Source: Streptomyces sp. P9-A2
GTDB taxonomy: Bacteria > Actinomycetota > Actinomycetes > Streptomycetales > Streptomycetaceae
Assembly (NCBI RefSeq): GCF_036634175.1
Contig: NZ_JAZIFX010000001.1
Span: 5,518,001-5,582,000, forward strand
Length of the DNA: 64,000 bases
Direction: 5' to 3'
Shown here piece after piece: positions 1 to 8,770 of the stretch. Position 1 is the stretch's first letter. Each line of letters begins with the position of its first letter. The translations under genes and the position numbers were made by a program. The notes under the pieces are model-generated. The model worked only from the letters and a program-made list of their open reading frames with translations. It was not told the origin of the DNA and searched no databases.

Positions 1-1
1 C

Positions 2-979
2 ACCGCCAACGTCCTGGAAGCCATCCCGGAGGCGCTGGCGGACCGGATGGAGATCGTCCGCCTGGACGGCTACACCGAGGACGAGAAGGTCGTCATCGCA
101 CGCGACCACCTGCTCCCGCGCCAGCTGGAGCGCGCCGGGCTCGCCCCCGACGAGGTCACCCTCGAGGAGGGCGCGCTGCGCAGACTGGCCGGCGAGTACA
201 CACGCGAGGCGGGCGTCCGCACCCTGGAGCGGTCCATCGCGCGGCTGCTGCGCAAGGTCGCGGCCCAGCACGAACTGGGCGAGCGGGAACTGCCCCTCAC
301 CGTCGGGGACGGTGATCTGCGTGCTCTGATCGGACGGCCCCACCACGTGCCCGAGTCCGCTCAGGAACCGGCCGAGCGCCGCACCGCCGTCCCCGGTGTC
401 GCCACCGGGCTCGCGGTGACCGGCGCCGGCGGTGACGTCCTCTATGTGGAGGCGTCCCTGGCCGACCCGGAGACGGGCGCCGCCGGACTGACCCTGACCG
501 GTCAGCTGGGCGACGTGATGAAGGAGTCGGCGCAGATCGCGCTGAGCTTCCTGCGGTCCCACGGCGCCGAACTGGAGCTTCCGGTCGGCGACCTGAAGGA
601 GCGGGGCGCGCACATCCACTTCCCGGCGGGCGCGGTGCCCAAGGACGGCCCGAGCGCCGGCGTCACGATGACCACCGCCCTGGCCTCGCTGCTCTCCGGC
701 CGCCTGGTCCGTACGGACGTGGCGATGACCGGTGAGGTCTCGCTGACCGGCCGGGTGCTGCCGATCGGCGGGGTGAAGCAGAAGCTGCTCGCGGCGCACC
801 GGGCGGGGATCACCACCGTGATCATCCCCAAGCGCAACGAGCCCGACCTGGACGACGTCCCCGCCCACGTGCTGGACGGGCTCGACGTCCACGCCGTGAC
901 CGACGTCCGCCAGGTCCTGGAGCTGGCGCTCTCGCCCGCGACGAACGGCGCGGCGCCGGAGGTTCCGGTGGCGGTGTGA
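2..979 (+). CDS. lon: ATP-dependent protease Lon, C-terminal part (5' end outside window)
   Basis: The reading frame is open from base 2, so only the last 325 codons are present. Lon is a cytoplasmic AAA+ serine protease that degrades misfolded and regulatory proteins. The visible part holds the C-terminal AAA+ subdomain (GYTEDEKVVIARDHLLPRQL, then the TREAGVRTLER sensor-2 region) and the whole protease domain. The catalytic Ser lies in KDGPSAGVTM (codon 653-655) and the catalytic Lys in GGVKQKL (about 776). It ends at TGA 977-979 and is followed directly by a strong hairpin. The family assignment is certain; the start cannot be seen. Confidence 0.97.
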   Translation, partial: TANVLEAIPEALADRMEIVRLDGYTEDEKVVIARDHLLPRQLERAGLAPDEVTLEEGALRRLAGEYTREAGVRTLERSIARLLRKVAAQHELGERELPLTVGDGDLRALIGRPHHVPESAQEPAERRTAVPGVATGLAVTGAGGDVLYVEASLADPETGAAGLTLTGQLGDVMKESAQIALSFLRSHGAELELPVGDLKERGAHIHFPAGAVPKDGPSAGVTMTTALASLLSGRLVRTDVAMTGEVSLTGRVLPIGGVKQKLLAAHRAGITTVIIPKRNEPDLDDVPAHVLDGLDVHAVTDVRQVLELALSPATNGAAPEVPVAV

Positions 980-994
980 CGGCGTCACCGGACG

Positions 995-1037
995 GGCGGC
1001 GGCCCGGGAACCCCGTGAGGGAGGCCCGGGCCGCCGC
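995..1037 (+). terminator. Intrinsic terminator of lon
   Basis: A 14-bp perfect stem pairs 995-1008 with 1024-1037 (GGCGGCGGCCCGGG and its complement) around a 15-nt loop, 15 bases after the lon stop. There is no long T tract, which is usual in Streptomyces. It lies inside the 5' extension of the open frame that continues into tnpB, showing that this extension is not coding. Confidence 0.75.
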
Positions 1038-1107
1038 CGTACGGGACCGGAGTCGGGCCGTACGAGACCGGGGCCGCCGCCGTACGGGACCGGGGCCGGC
1101 CGCACGG

Positions 1108-2289
1108 AACAGGAACCGGCTGGCGCGGGAACGCGCCGACTGGACGGCCGGGCGGGTGCGCGTGGTGCGCGGCGGCGGGCGCCTGGCCCGGACGCGGCAC
1201 CAGCTGCCCGCCGCGCAGCTCACCGAGGCCCAGTGGCGTGCACGCTGGGAGGCGGCCCGCTGGTTTCTGCGGGCGGACGGGGAGAGCGGAAAACGCTACG
1301 GGAACGAGACGATCCGCATCGCGCCGGACGGCCAGGTGAGCATCCGGCTGCCCACCCCGCTCGCAGGCCTGGCCAATGCCCCGCACGGCCGGTACGTGCT
1401 CACCGGCCGGGCGGCCTTTGCGCACCGCGGGCCGCAGTGGGCGGACCGGGTGGCGGCGAACCGGGCCATTGCCTACCGCATCCACCACGACCCGGCCCGG
1501 GCCCGCTGGTATGTGACCGCCTCCTGGCAGACCCCCGCATCCCCGGCGGTGCCTCTGGCGGCGGCGCTCGCGCACGGGGTGATCGGGGTGGACACCAACG
1601 CCGACCACCTGGCCGCCTGGCGCCTGGACGTGCACGGCAACCCGACCGGCAGCCCGCGCCGCTTCTGCTTCGACCTGTCCGGCACCGCCGGCCACCGCGA
1701 CGCCCAGCTCCGCCACGCCCTGACCCGGCTGCTCAACTGGGCCCGCAGCTGCGGGGTGCGGGCGATCGCGGTGGAGGATCTGGACTTCACCGCGGAGAAG
1801 ACCCGCGAGAAACACGGTCGCAACAGGCGATTTCGGCATCTGGTCTCCGGTCTGCCCACCGGCCGGCTCCGCGCCCGCCTGGTTTCGATGGCCGACCGGA
1901 CGGGGATCACCGTCGTCGCCGTGGATCCGGCCTACACCTCGAAGTGGGGCGCCCAGCACTGGCAGAAACCCCTGACCAGCAAGAACCGTAAAACCAGCCG
2001 ATACGATGCCGCGAGCATCGCGATCGCACGACGCGCCCAGGGGTATCCCCTCCGGCGTCGGACGGCACCGCCCCGCACCCACCGGAGTGATGGATGCGGG
2101 CATCGGACCGTCCAGGCCGGACCGGATGCTCCCGGGCGTGAGGGACCCCGCCGCCGCCTTCCCGGACCACGGACACGATCCGTGCCGCCGGACGCGGAAC
2201 GAACGCGGGCGACCAGGACACCCAACACCGTTCGGGGCGTCCGCAGCGAGCGGGAACGGGTCCAGGACCCACTCCCGCTCACTGACTAG
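1108..2289 (+). pseudogene. tnpB: TnpB-like RNA-guided nuclease, 5'-truncated (IS607/IS605 type), copy 1
   Basis: TnpB proteins are transposon-encoded, RNA-guided RuvC nucleases. From about base 1117 the frame aligns throughout with the intact copy on the other strand (11058-12548): DGESGKRYGNETIRI, WADRVAANRAIAYRIHHD, GAQHWQKPLTSKNRK. About 160 N-terminal residues of the intact copy are missing; upstream in the same frame is only the lon terminator and GC-rich repeats. All three RuvC acidic positions are present: GVDTNADHLA, VEDLDF and RYDAASIAIARRA. The four-Cys zinc ribbon of classical TnpB is absent, as in copy 2. Unlike copy 2, the frame runs on through the 3' region to a TAG at 2287-2289, essentially at the element end. 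The open frame begins at GTG 976, but no start for a functional product is supported. Confidence 0.8.
2072..2100 (+). ncRNA. Putative omega-RNA hairpin in the tnpB 3' region, copy 1
   Basis: A 10-bp stem with one mismatch (CCCGCACCCA at 2072-2081, TGGATGCGGG at 2091-2100) closes on the loop CCGGAGTGA. The corresponding hairpin of copy 2 (11098-11130) keeps the loop almost unchanged, but its distal stem bases differ in a paired way, which suggests conserved RNA structure. The roughly 190 bases from here to the element end are also closely similar between the copies. TnpB guide RNAs come from this place in known elements; that this hairpin belongs to one is inference. Confidence 0.5.
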
Positions 2290-2298
2290 GAACGGTTG
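2279..2298 (+). mobile_element. Right end of TnpB element, copy 1
   Basis: The sequence CTCACTGACTAGGAACGG(T) is shared with the right end of copy 2 (complement of about 10904-10921). Identity stops at AACGGT in both copies, so the boundary is near 2296-2298. The bases beyond it here belong to the interrupted GH25 gene. IS607-family elements join at GG dinucleotides, which fits the terminal GG. Confidence 0.6.
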
Positions 2299-2624
2299 CT
2301 GTAGTACGTCCCCTCCGTGGCCTTCACATAGGCCCACTTGACCCCGCTGCTCCACAGGGTCGGCCAGGCCACGTCGCCCTGGTGACTGGAGACGTCGACG
2401 CCCTCGGAGCGGGTGGCGCGGCCGGTGGGTGTGCCGCGGCCGACGCCGTCATGGGCGGCGACGCCCATGCCCATGTGGGCGGAGCCGCGCGGCGGGACGT
2501 CGAGTGCACCCCCGGCCGCCCCGGCCGCGGGGGTCGCACGGGGGAGGGAGAGGATCGCGAGCAGGACCGCCGCGACGGTGGTGAACGCGCCAAGACGGGT
2601 GGAGCCGGATCTGTGCACGGGCAT
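2286..2624 (-). pseudogene. GH25-family muramidase (lysozyme), 3'-truncated by the TnpB element
   Basis: The 112-codon remnant starts at ATG 2624 and opens with a signal peptide (SGSTRLGAFTTVAAVLLAIL, then TPAAGAAG). Next comes the start of a glycoside hydrolase family 25 domain: GVDVSSHQGDVAWPTLWSSG, then VKWAYVKATEGTYYSN. GVDVSSHQG carries the first catalytic-site Asp. GH25 domains are about 190 residues; here homology stops about 45 residues in, at the element end, and a stop (TAG) supplied by the element ends the frame. The missing 3' part is not on the far side of the element, so insertion was accompanied or followed by deletion. The original product would have been a secreted peptidoglycan hydrolase. 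Confidence 0.75.
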
Positions 2625-2830
2625 GACGGATCTCCGGAGGTGCTCGGTGGGGAACCCACGGGAAACAGGAGGGCGACGCACACGGACCGCGACGCGGGAC
2701 AGGCCACGGGCGAGGCGCCGGGGGCCGAAAGCCGTTGTCGGGCCATGCCTGCGAAATACTTGTGGAGCACCAGCGGCGTCGCCACTTGGCGGACACACGG
2801 ACGACCGGTGAAACCGAGGCAGGGACTGAC

Positions 2831-3325
2831 GTGCACGAAGGCGGAAACGGCGGCGGCGAGGACACCTCCTCCCAGGCGCTCGACAGCGGTGTGGACCAGC
2901 CTGGGTTTCTCGCCCTGGAACGGGAGTTGACGGTGCTGCTGCGCCGCGCCAGGGCCAGTCAGGGAGAGATGTCCCGCGCGGTCCATCCCGACCTGGAACC
3001 GTCCGCGTACGGGCTGCTCGTCCGTCTGGATGAGTGCGGCAAGCAGCGGGCCACCGAACTCGCCGCCTTCATCGGCGTCGGCAAGGCGACGATGTCGCGC
3101 CAGCTGCACGCCCTGGAGGAACTCGGGCTCGTCACCCGTGAACCGGATCCCGCCGACGGCCGCGCCTGGCTGGTCGCCCTCACCCCGGAGGGCCGGAGCC
3201 GGATGGGCAGGGTCCGCGAGGCCCGCCGCGAGCGCTACGCCCGCGGCCTCGCTGCCTGGGACCCCGACGAGGTCACGGAACTCGCGCGGCTGCTGCACCA
3301 GCTGAACCGGGGAATGGAGAAGTAG
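2831..3325 (+). CDS. MarR-family transcriptional regulator
   Basis: A 164-aa winged-helix regulator. The body is typical MarR: LERELTVLLRRARAS at the dimer helices, LEPSAYGLLVRLDE, a recognition helix region VGKATMSRQLHALEELGLV, and the wing EPDPADGRAWLVALT. GTG 2831 is preferred because AGGCAGGGA lies upstream at good spacing and the extra 32 residues from 2735 are low in family character. It is divergent from the broken muramidase gene, so it may once have controlled that gene or itself; the ligand is unknown. Confidence 0.88.
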   Translation: MHEGGNGGGEDTSSQALDSGVDQPGFLALERELTVLLRRARASQGEMSRAVHPDLEPSAYGLLVRLDECGKQRATELAAFIGVGKATMSRQLHALEELGLVTREPDPADGRAWLVALTPEGRSRMGRVREARRERYARGLAAWDPDEVTELARLLHQLNRGMEK

Positions 3326-3448
3326 CGGGAGCCCTCGTGGGCCGCCTGGTTCCCGTGGGTCGTCCGGTTCCGGCAGGTCACCCCCGCTCGCGTGGGTCAT
3401 CCGGTTCCCGCGGGTCGCTCGGCCGTCCGTCCGGCGGGAGCCGACGGT

Positions 3449-4234
3449 TCAGAACTCCACGTACACGACCGTCGCGTCGTCGTGTGTCTTGCTCCGGCCG
3501 AGCACCATCCGGTCCGTGTCCGCCCGCTCCAGGGCCCGGACGCGGTCCACCAGCGCCTGCGGCCCCTTCTTGCGGACGAGGGTGAGACAGTCCGCCCAGT
3601 CGCCCTCGCGGAACCTCTCCACCCAGCGGGTGGCCCCGTCCGTCAGCGCGGCCAGGGCGCGCACCTCGGCGCGCGGCAGCGTCCCCGTGACCGCGCGCAC
3701 CGCGACCGACGGATCGGCCGCCGCGGTGAAGAAGCCGCCCTCCCTGTTGCGCAGGGTGGAGTCCACCAGCGTGTCCGTGGCCAGCGCCGAGCGGGGCAGC
3801 CGGGCCAGCCGGTCGTCCAGCAGTGCGGTGACCGTGCCGCCGGGGGACTCGACGAGCAGGGCCGAGTCGGAAAGGACCAGGTACTCGACCGACTCCGGTG
3901 ACCAGCGCGCCAGCACCACCGTCGCCTGGGGCGTACGGGGGTGAGAAAGGTCACAGGTTTTCGCGTGTGCTTCGGCCGTACGGGAAACGGCCCGGGACAG
4001 CAGGTCCGCCAGGGGGACATCCTGGAGGGAAACGGTCAGTTCGGCCAGCGCCCCGCCGAGGCGCGCGGTGAACCAGGGGACCGAATGCCGGCACCCCGCG
4101 CCGTCCTGTGGTGGCGTGACTCCGTCCAGCAGGACCAGTGAACCGCCCTGCCCGGAGGCCGGAAGCCCGACGCTCGCGAAGTCCTCGTTGGGGCGGGCCG
4201 CGTCACTGGGCTCCGAGACAAGTTCCGTACGCAT
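3449..4234 (-). CDS. PP2C-type serine/threonine phosphatase-like protein
   Basis: A 261-aa cytosolic protein with the PP2C ends: an N-terminal NEDFASVG, then LVLLDGVTPP where the family has a metal-binding DG, and a C-terminal THDDATVVYVEF matching the DDATVVV signature. Between these are TPQATVVLARW and VEYLVLSDSALLVE, typical of small Streptomyces PP2C-like proteins. Start ATG 4234 (MRTELVSEPSD) is preferred over 4282 because the extra 16 residues look non-coding. It probably dephosphorylates Ser/Thr-phosphorylated proteins, but whether all metal ligands are intact cannot be decided here. It stands alone and convergent with the marR gene. Confidence 0.72.
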   Translation of the reverse strand: MRTELVSEPSDAARPNEDFASVGLPASGQGGSLVLLDGVTPPQDGAGCRHSVPWFTARLGGALAELTVSLQDVPLADLLSRAVSRTAEAHAKTCDLSHPRTPQATVVLARWSPESVEYLVLSDSALLVESPGGTVTALLDDRLARLPRSALATDTLVDSTLRNREGGFFTAAADPSVAVRAVTGTLPRAEVRALAALTDGATRWVERFREGDWADCLTLVRKKGPQALVDRVRALERADTDRMVLGRSKTHDDATVVYVEF

Positions 4235-4653
4235 CCGGCCAGTCTGCACGACCCCTCCACAAGGGTCCCCAAAGGCCCCCACCGCTCGCCGAACAGCGGC
4301 AGTCGTGCAGGTCAGGCGCCGCGTTTGGGTGGGATTGCAATGCTCCGCAAGCGCGCGGCGGCGAATCCTGCCACCGGCCGTCGCGGACGTCCAACCGGCG
4401 TGTCACGATGGGGCCGCGGCGGGAGGTCGCGCGACTTGCTCCCCAACTCACCTCCGATGTTCACTCCTTCGAGTGGCGGGCCAAGTGATGCGCGTGCAGT
4501 GCCCATGGGCACTGGGAGGGTCGGGGAGCGACGGGGGCGTCTCGCTGCCCGAGCGCGACCGGCCGTCCGCCAGGGCGTACGCCCTCGACACGGGCAGGGC
4601 GTAGGTACCTGTTGACGGAACGTCACCCCGACCCAAGGGCACACGAGTCAGGA
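4235..4653. other. Intergenic region before the conservon
   Basis: This divergent region should hold the promoters of the phosphatase gene (leftward) and the cvn operon (rightward). No convincing -35/-10 pair stands out. The one clear element is the 18-bp palindrome at 4497-4514. Open frames across it lack any recognisable protein character. Confidence 0.5.
4497..4514. promoter_or_regulatory. Perfect 18-bp palindrome upstream of the conservon
   Basis: CAGTGCCCATGGGCACTG is its own reverse complement and lies about 100-160 bases before the possible starts of cvnA. Its length and symmetry fit the operator of a dimeric regulator. No regulator is assigned. Confidence 0.4.
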
Positions 4654-7600
4654 ATGCGAGCACCGGTGCAGAAGACGCGGCCTCGTCGCACAGGCAAGCA
4701 GACGCCCTCCGCGGGGGACGCTGAGCAGAAGCCCGCCGTCGGCCGGGGCCGCCCCACGCATGTGCGCAACCGGCTCATCGTGGCCGTCGCGGTCGTGGCC
4801 GCGGCGATCGCCGGCGCCGGGGCGCCCTCCCTGCTCACCGCCTCCGGGCAGTTGAGCGACTCCCAGAACCTGGTGACCCGGGCCGAGCAGACCCAGGACG
4901 CCCTCGCCCTCGCGCACTCGCTCGCCGACGAGCGGGACGATGTGACGTCCTACATCGCGGCCGGCCGCCCCAAGGCCAAGGCGCCCGCCGAGCAGCACAG
5001 CACCCGCGTCGACCGGCAGGTCGAGGAGCTGCGCGCCGACTCCGGCACCTCGGCCGTGATGCGTGACGACCTCGAGGCCATCGCGGCCCTGCGCAGGGCC
5101 GCGCTCACCGGCAAGAGCAGCGCGATCGAGGCGCACCAGGCGTACTCCACCGCCATCACCCAGCTGCACCGGCTCGCCGAGCAGCTCGCGGAGGAGACCC
5201 CGCCCCGGGCCGGCTCCGGCTCCTACGCGCTCGCCGAACTGGACACCGCCGTTCAGCAGGCCGCCGCCACCCGCGGGCTGCTGCTCGCCGCCCTCAACGT
5301 GCCGAGCACCACCCAGACCGTGATCGACCCCATCACCGGTCTGCCCACCACGGCCACCTCCACGTCGGACGCCGACGCCGAGCGGCGCGACGCGCTGACC
5401 GCGGCCGCCCTCCAGGCCCGCGTGCGCTCCGACGCCGCGCTCGCCGACTTTCGCGAGACGGCGCCCAAGGCCGCCCGCGCCTCGTACGACTCCACGGTCA
5501 CCGGCCCCGAGGTGGACGCCGCCGAGAAGTACCTCAAGAACCTCACCGACGAGCCGACCCTCTCCGACGAGGAACTCGCCACCGGCTCCAAGAAACTGGC
5601 GGCCGCGCTCACCGCCCGCGTGGAGGCGATGCGCGGAGTCGAGTCCGCCCTCTTCGACCAGCGCACCAAGGACCTCGCCCAGCTGCGCGACGACGACGTC
5701 ACCGCGCTCGAGATCCGCGTCGCCCTTCTCGGCGCCCTCATGCTGCTCGCGGTCGGCGTCGCCACCGCCATGGCCCGTACCCTCACCCGTCCGCTGTCCG
5801 TGCTGCGCCGCGGTTCCGCCCGGCTCGCCGGTGCGGAGAACCCGGTCGGTGAGGAACCGGTCGCGTTCACCGGGCGCAACGACGAGTTCGCCCAGGTGGT
5901 CCGCTCCGTCAACGCCCTGCACGCGCACGCCGCACAGCTCACCGGGCGGATCAGCACGCTGGAGGCCGACCGCAAGCATCTCGTCGCTCAGCGACAGCGG
6001 ATGGCCGACGCCCGCGAGGAGCTGCGTACCCAGGTCACCGAGTCAGCCGCCCACCTGGAGCAGCTGCGCAGCAGCATCGGCGGCACCTTCGTCAGCCTGG
6101 CGCTGCGCACCCTCGGCCTGGTCGAACGGCAACTCGGCGTCATCGAGGGCCTGGAGGAGCGTGAGGACGACCCGGACCGCCTGGCCACCCTGTTCAAGCT
6201 CGACCACTTCGCCACGGTGATGCGCCGGCACAGCGAGAACCTCCTCGTCCTCGCCGGTACCGAACATGTCCAGCACTCGGCGAGCCCGGTGCCGCTCGTC
6301 GACGTCGTACGGGCCGCGGTCAGCGAGATCGAGCGCTACGAGCGGGTCCGTATCGCCTCGCTGCCGCCGCACGCGCACATCGCCGGGTTCGCCGCCGACG
6401 ACATCAGCCATCTGCTCGCCGAACTCATGGAGAACGCGACCTCGTTCTGCCCGCCCGACCTGCCCGTCGAGGTCTCCGGCTGGCTCCTGGAGAGCGGCGA
6501 GGTCATGCTCTCCGTGCAGGACGAGGGCATCGGCATGACCGGGGAGCGGCTGGAGCGGCTCAACGCCCGCCTGTCCGACTTCGACCCGGAGGCGCCCTAC
6601 GAGAAGGAGGGCGAGGACGGCCTCGGGCTCGGCCTGTACGTCGTCGCCCGGCTCGCCCAGCGGCACGGGGTGCGGGTGAAGCTGCGGGAGCAGAAGCAGG
6701 GCGGTGTCGCCGCGGTCGTGGTCCTGCCCATGACCCTGCTGGCCGCCGCCACCCCGGGAGCCGTACCGGCCTCGGGTCCCGCCGCCGACGGCTCACCCCG
6801 TGTCTCCCTGCCCGGCGCGGACGCCGAGGCCAACTCCAACGTCCTGCACGGCCGCACGGAGGAGGGCGACCCGCTGGTCGCCCTGGCGGAGCAGACGGTA
6901 CGACGGCAGGAGCAGCCCGCGGCGAAGGAAGCCGAGGCCAAGGAATCTGCCGCGGACGAGCACGCGGACGAGTCTGCCGGGGAGCGGTCCGCGGAGCCCG
7001 CGACGGACGACGCGACGGAGCCGACGCCCTCCCGGTCCCCCTCCGGGACTGCCCCTGGGACCGCCTCCGTGACGGCTGACGCGGACGGAACCGTCGACGG
7101 CACCGCCGAAGGTCTGGACGCGACGCACGAACGGCCCGCCGAGATCACCATGGAGCTGCTGATCCCGGCGCCCGCGCAGGCGGCCGACGAGCAGCCCGTA
7201 CGGCCGTCCGCCGGGGCCTCCAGGCCTGCCGGGACCGCAGCGGACCCCGGCGCCGACACCCCGGCCGCCCACCCCGGCCACCCGGTCGACGACGCCCCCG
7301 TGGCCGTCGACCTCACGGCCGACCCGCAGGCCGCGGCCGTCCCGGCGCCCGCTCCCGCTCCCGACGCCCGGCCGGAGCCCACGCCGGAGCCCGGGCCCGC
7401 GCCCGTGCTGCCGACCGGGTCCGCACCCGCACCGGCACCCGCGCGCGGTTCCGCACCGGCCCCCGTAGCCGAGCACACGCGCGTGTCCGACGGCCCGGAG
7501 GCAGAGCGGGCGGCACAGCCGGAACCGGTCACCGACAAGGGCCTGCCCAAGCGCACACCGAAGATCACCGCACCCGTCGAGACACCCCGGCAGCGCAGCG

Positions 7601-7785
7601 GCTCGGTGGACGCCGAAGCCCTGCGCCGCCGTCTCGGCGGCTTCCGCCGGGGGGCGGACGCCGGACGCCGGGACGTCGAGGTGGAGATCACCCAGGAGGC
7701 GGGCCCGCACCGATCGCCGTCCACCGCGGACGCCGCCACATCCGAAGAAGCCACGGGGGGCACCGTCGAGGAGGCAACGAGTTGA
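4654..7785 (+). CDS. cvnA: CvnA-type sensor-like histidine kinase (nitrate/nitrite-sensing-domain family)
   Basis: First gene of a conservon, about 1043 aa. Residues about 40-58 form a membrane helix, 60-350 an extracytoplasmic helical NIT-like sensor domain, and 354-374 a second helix. A HAMP/linker follows, with LDHFATVMRRHSENLLVLAG in place of a usual phospho-His box. The HATPase domain spans about 580-695 (ELMENATSFCPP N-box, VQDEGIGM, GLGLYVVARLAQRHG). The last 340 residues are Ala/Pro/Glu-rich and disordered, ending with the conserved GLPKRTPK and RRRLGGFRRG motifs. Cvn systems resemble membrane GTPase-signalling complexes. The start is uncertain: TTG 4612 and GTG 4666 are alternatives. 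It overlaps cvnB by TTGA. Confidence 0.9.
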   Translation: MRAPVQKTRPRRTGKQTPSAGDAEQKPAVGRGRPTHVRNRLIVAVAVVAAAIAGAGAPSLLTASGQLSDSQNLVTRAEQTQDALALAHSLADERDDVTSYIAAGRPKAKAPAEQHSTRVDRQVEELRADSGTSAVMRDDLEAIAALRRAALTGKSSAIEAHQAYSTAITQLHRLAEQLAEETPPRAGSGSYALAELDTAVQQAAATRGLLLAALNVPSTTQTVIDPITGLPTTATSTSDADAERRDALTAAALQARVRSDAALADFRETAPKAARASYDSTVTGPEVDAAEKYLKNLTDEPTLSDEELATGSKKLAAALTARVEAMRGVESALFDQRTKDLAQLRDDDVTALEIRVALLGALMLLAVGVATAMARTLTRPLSVLRRGSARLAGAENPVGEEPVAFTGRNDEFAQVVRSVNALHAHAAQLTGRISTLEADRKHLVAQRQRMADAREELRTQVTESAAHLEQLRSSIGGTFVSLALRTLGLVERQLGVIEGLEEREDDPDRLATLFKLDHFATVMRRHSENLLVLAGTEHVQHSASPVPLVDVVRAAVSEIERYERVRIASLPPHAHIAGFAADDISHLLAELMENATSFCPPDLPVEVSGWLLESGEVMLSVQDEGIGMTGERLERLNARLSDFDPEAPYEKEGEDGLGLGLYVVARLAQRHGVRVKLREQKQGGVAAVVVLPMTLLAAATPGAVPASGPAADGSPRVSLPGADAEANSNVLHGRTEEGDPLVALAEQTVRRQEQPAAKEAEAKESAADEHADESAGERSAEPATDDATEPTPSRSPSGTAPGTASVTADADGTVDGTAEGLDATHERPAEITMELLIPAPAQAADEQPVRPSAGASRPAGTAADPGADTPAAHPGHPVDDAPVAVDLTADPQAAAVPAPAPAPDARPEPTPEPGPAPVLPTGSAPAPAPARGSAPAPVAEHTRVSDGPEAERAAQPEPVTDKGLPKRTPKITAPVETPRQRSGSVDAEALRRRLGGFRRGADAGRRDVEVEITQEAGPHRSPSTADAATSEEATGGTVEEATS

Positions 7786-8351
7786 CCGCGCCGAGTACCT
7801 TCGGACTGAGTAGTGAAGCCCGCAACCTGCACTGGCTGCTGACCAACCTCGTCGAGGAGGTTCCCGGCATCCTCTCGGTCGCGGTGGTCTCCTCCGACGG
7901 CCTGCTGTTGCTTTCCTCGGACCCTGACCACGCGAAGAACCGAGCGGACTCGGGCGAGGGCGCCCGGACCGCCGGGGTGCCCGGAGCGCGGGCCGGGAAA
8001 CGCGCCGGCCCGCGCGGCTCCGCCGCCGATCTGGCCACCGTCGTCTCGGGCATCTGCAGCCTCACCGTCGGCGCCGCCAAGCTGATGGACTACGGCCAGG
8101 TCAGGCACACCATGGTGGCGATGGACGAGGGCAGTCTGTTCGTGATGTCGATCAGTGACGGCTCGCTGCTCGGTGTGCACGGATCCGCGGACGTCGACAT
8201 GAGCGTGGTGGCGTACCACATGGCGCTGTTCGTGGGCAGGGCCGGCCATGTCCTGACCCCCGAACTCCGCAGTGAACTGCGCGTCTCCATGGAGAACACA
8301 GACCTGGAGAACACAGCCATGGAGAACGAGTCCACCAGGAGTCCCCGTTGA
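7782..8351 (+). CDS. cvnB: CvnB roadblock/LC7 domain protein
   Basis: A 189-aa protein starting at TTG 7782, inside the cvnA stop (TTGA overlap), with GAGGAGG just upstream. The roadblock/LC7 fold is clear: ARNLHWLLTNLVEEVPGI, then AVVSSDGLLLL, LMDYGQVRHTMVAMDEGSLF and ISDGSLLGVHGSADVDM. An Arg/Gly-rich insert (about residues 50-85) interrupts the domain, and a short charged tail follows. Roadblock proteins usually act as regulators or GAP-like partners of small GTPases, here presumably CvnD. Confidence 0.92.
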   Translation: MTAPSTFGLSSEARNLHWLLTNLVEEVPGILSVAVVSSDGLLLLSSDPDHAKNRADSGEGARTAGVPGARAGKRAGPRGSAADLATVVSGICSLTVGAAKLMDYGQVRHTMVAMDEGSLFVMSISDGSLLGVHGSADVDMSVVAYHMALFVGRAGHVLTPELRSELRVSMENTDLENTAMENESTRSPR

Positions 8352-8770
8352 GCGGTAAGCCCAGGAAGAACCTCCCGGTACGTGGCGGCGACCGCAAACC
8401 CGCGAGGGTCCGCCCCTACTCGTTCACCGGCGGCCGTACCCGCTTCGGGCATGTGCTCCTCGTCGAGACCTTCGTGGCGAGCACCGCCGAGCTGGAGGCC
8501 GCCGAGGAGCGCAAGGAGCTTCCGAAGGGCTCACTGAAGTCGACGTTGATGCCGGAGCTGCGGGCCATCGTCGAACTGTGCCGCCGTATGCGAACGGTGG
8601 CCGAGATCGCCGCGCTGCTGAAGATGCCGCTCGGCGTGGTCCGCGTGCTCCTGAGCGATCTCGCGGACCAGGGAAAGATCCGTGTCTACGGAACGGGAAC
8701 CGGCCATGGCACGGGCCGCCCGGACCGCGCGTTGCTGGAAAGGGTGCTGAGTGGACTCCGCCGTCTCTGA
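8348..8770 (+). CDS. cvnC: CvnC, DUF742 protein
   Basis: A 140-aa conservon protein starting at TTG 8348, again in a TTGA overlap with the previous stop. DUF742 features are visible: RVRPYSFTGGRTRF near the N-terminus, then a winged-helix-like half (LKSTLMPELRAIVELCRRMRTVAEIAALLKMPLGVVRVLLSDLADQGKIRV). The fold suggests DNA or protein binding, but the biochemical role of CvnC is not established. It overlaps cvnD by 20 bases, implying translational coupling. Confidence 0.92.
   Translation: MSGKPRKNLPVRGGDRKPARVRPYSFTGGRTRFGHVLLVETFVASTAELEAAEERKELPKGSLKSTLMPELRAIVELCRRMRTVAEIAALLKMPLGVVRVLLSDLADQGKIRVYGTGTGHGTGRPDRALLERVLSGLRRL

Noticed and set aside
976..1107. N-terminal extension of the truncated TnpB frame from GTG 976
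   Set aside because: It reads through the lon terminator and short GC repeats with Arg-rich translation; it has no counterpart in the intact copy.
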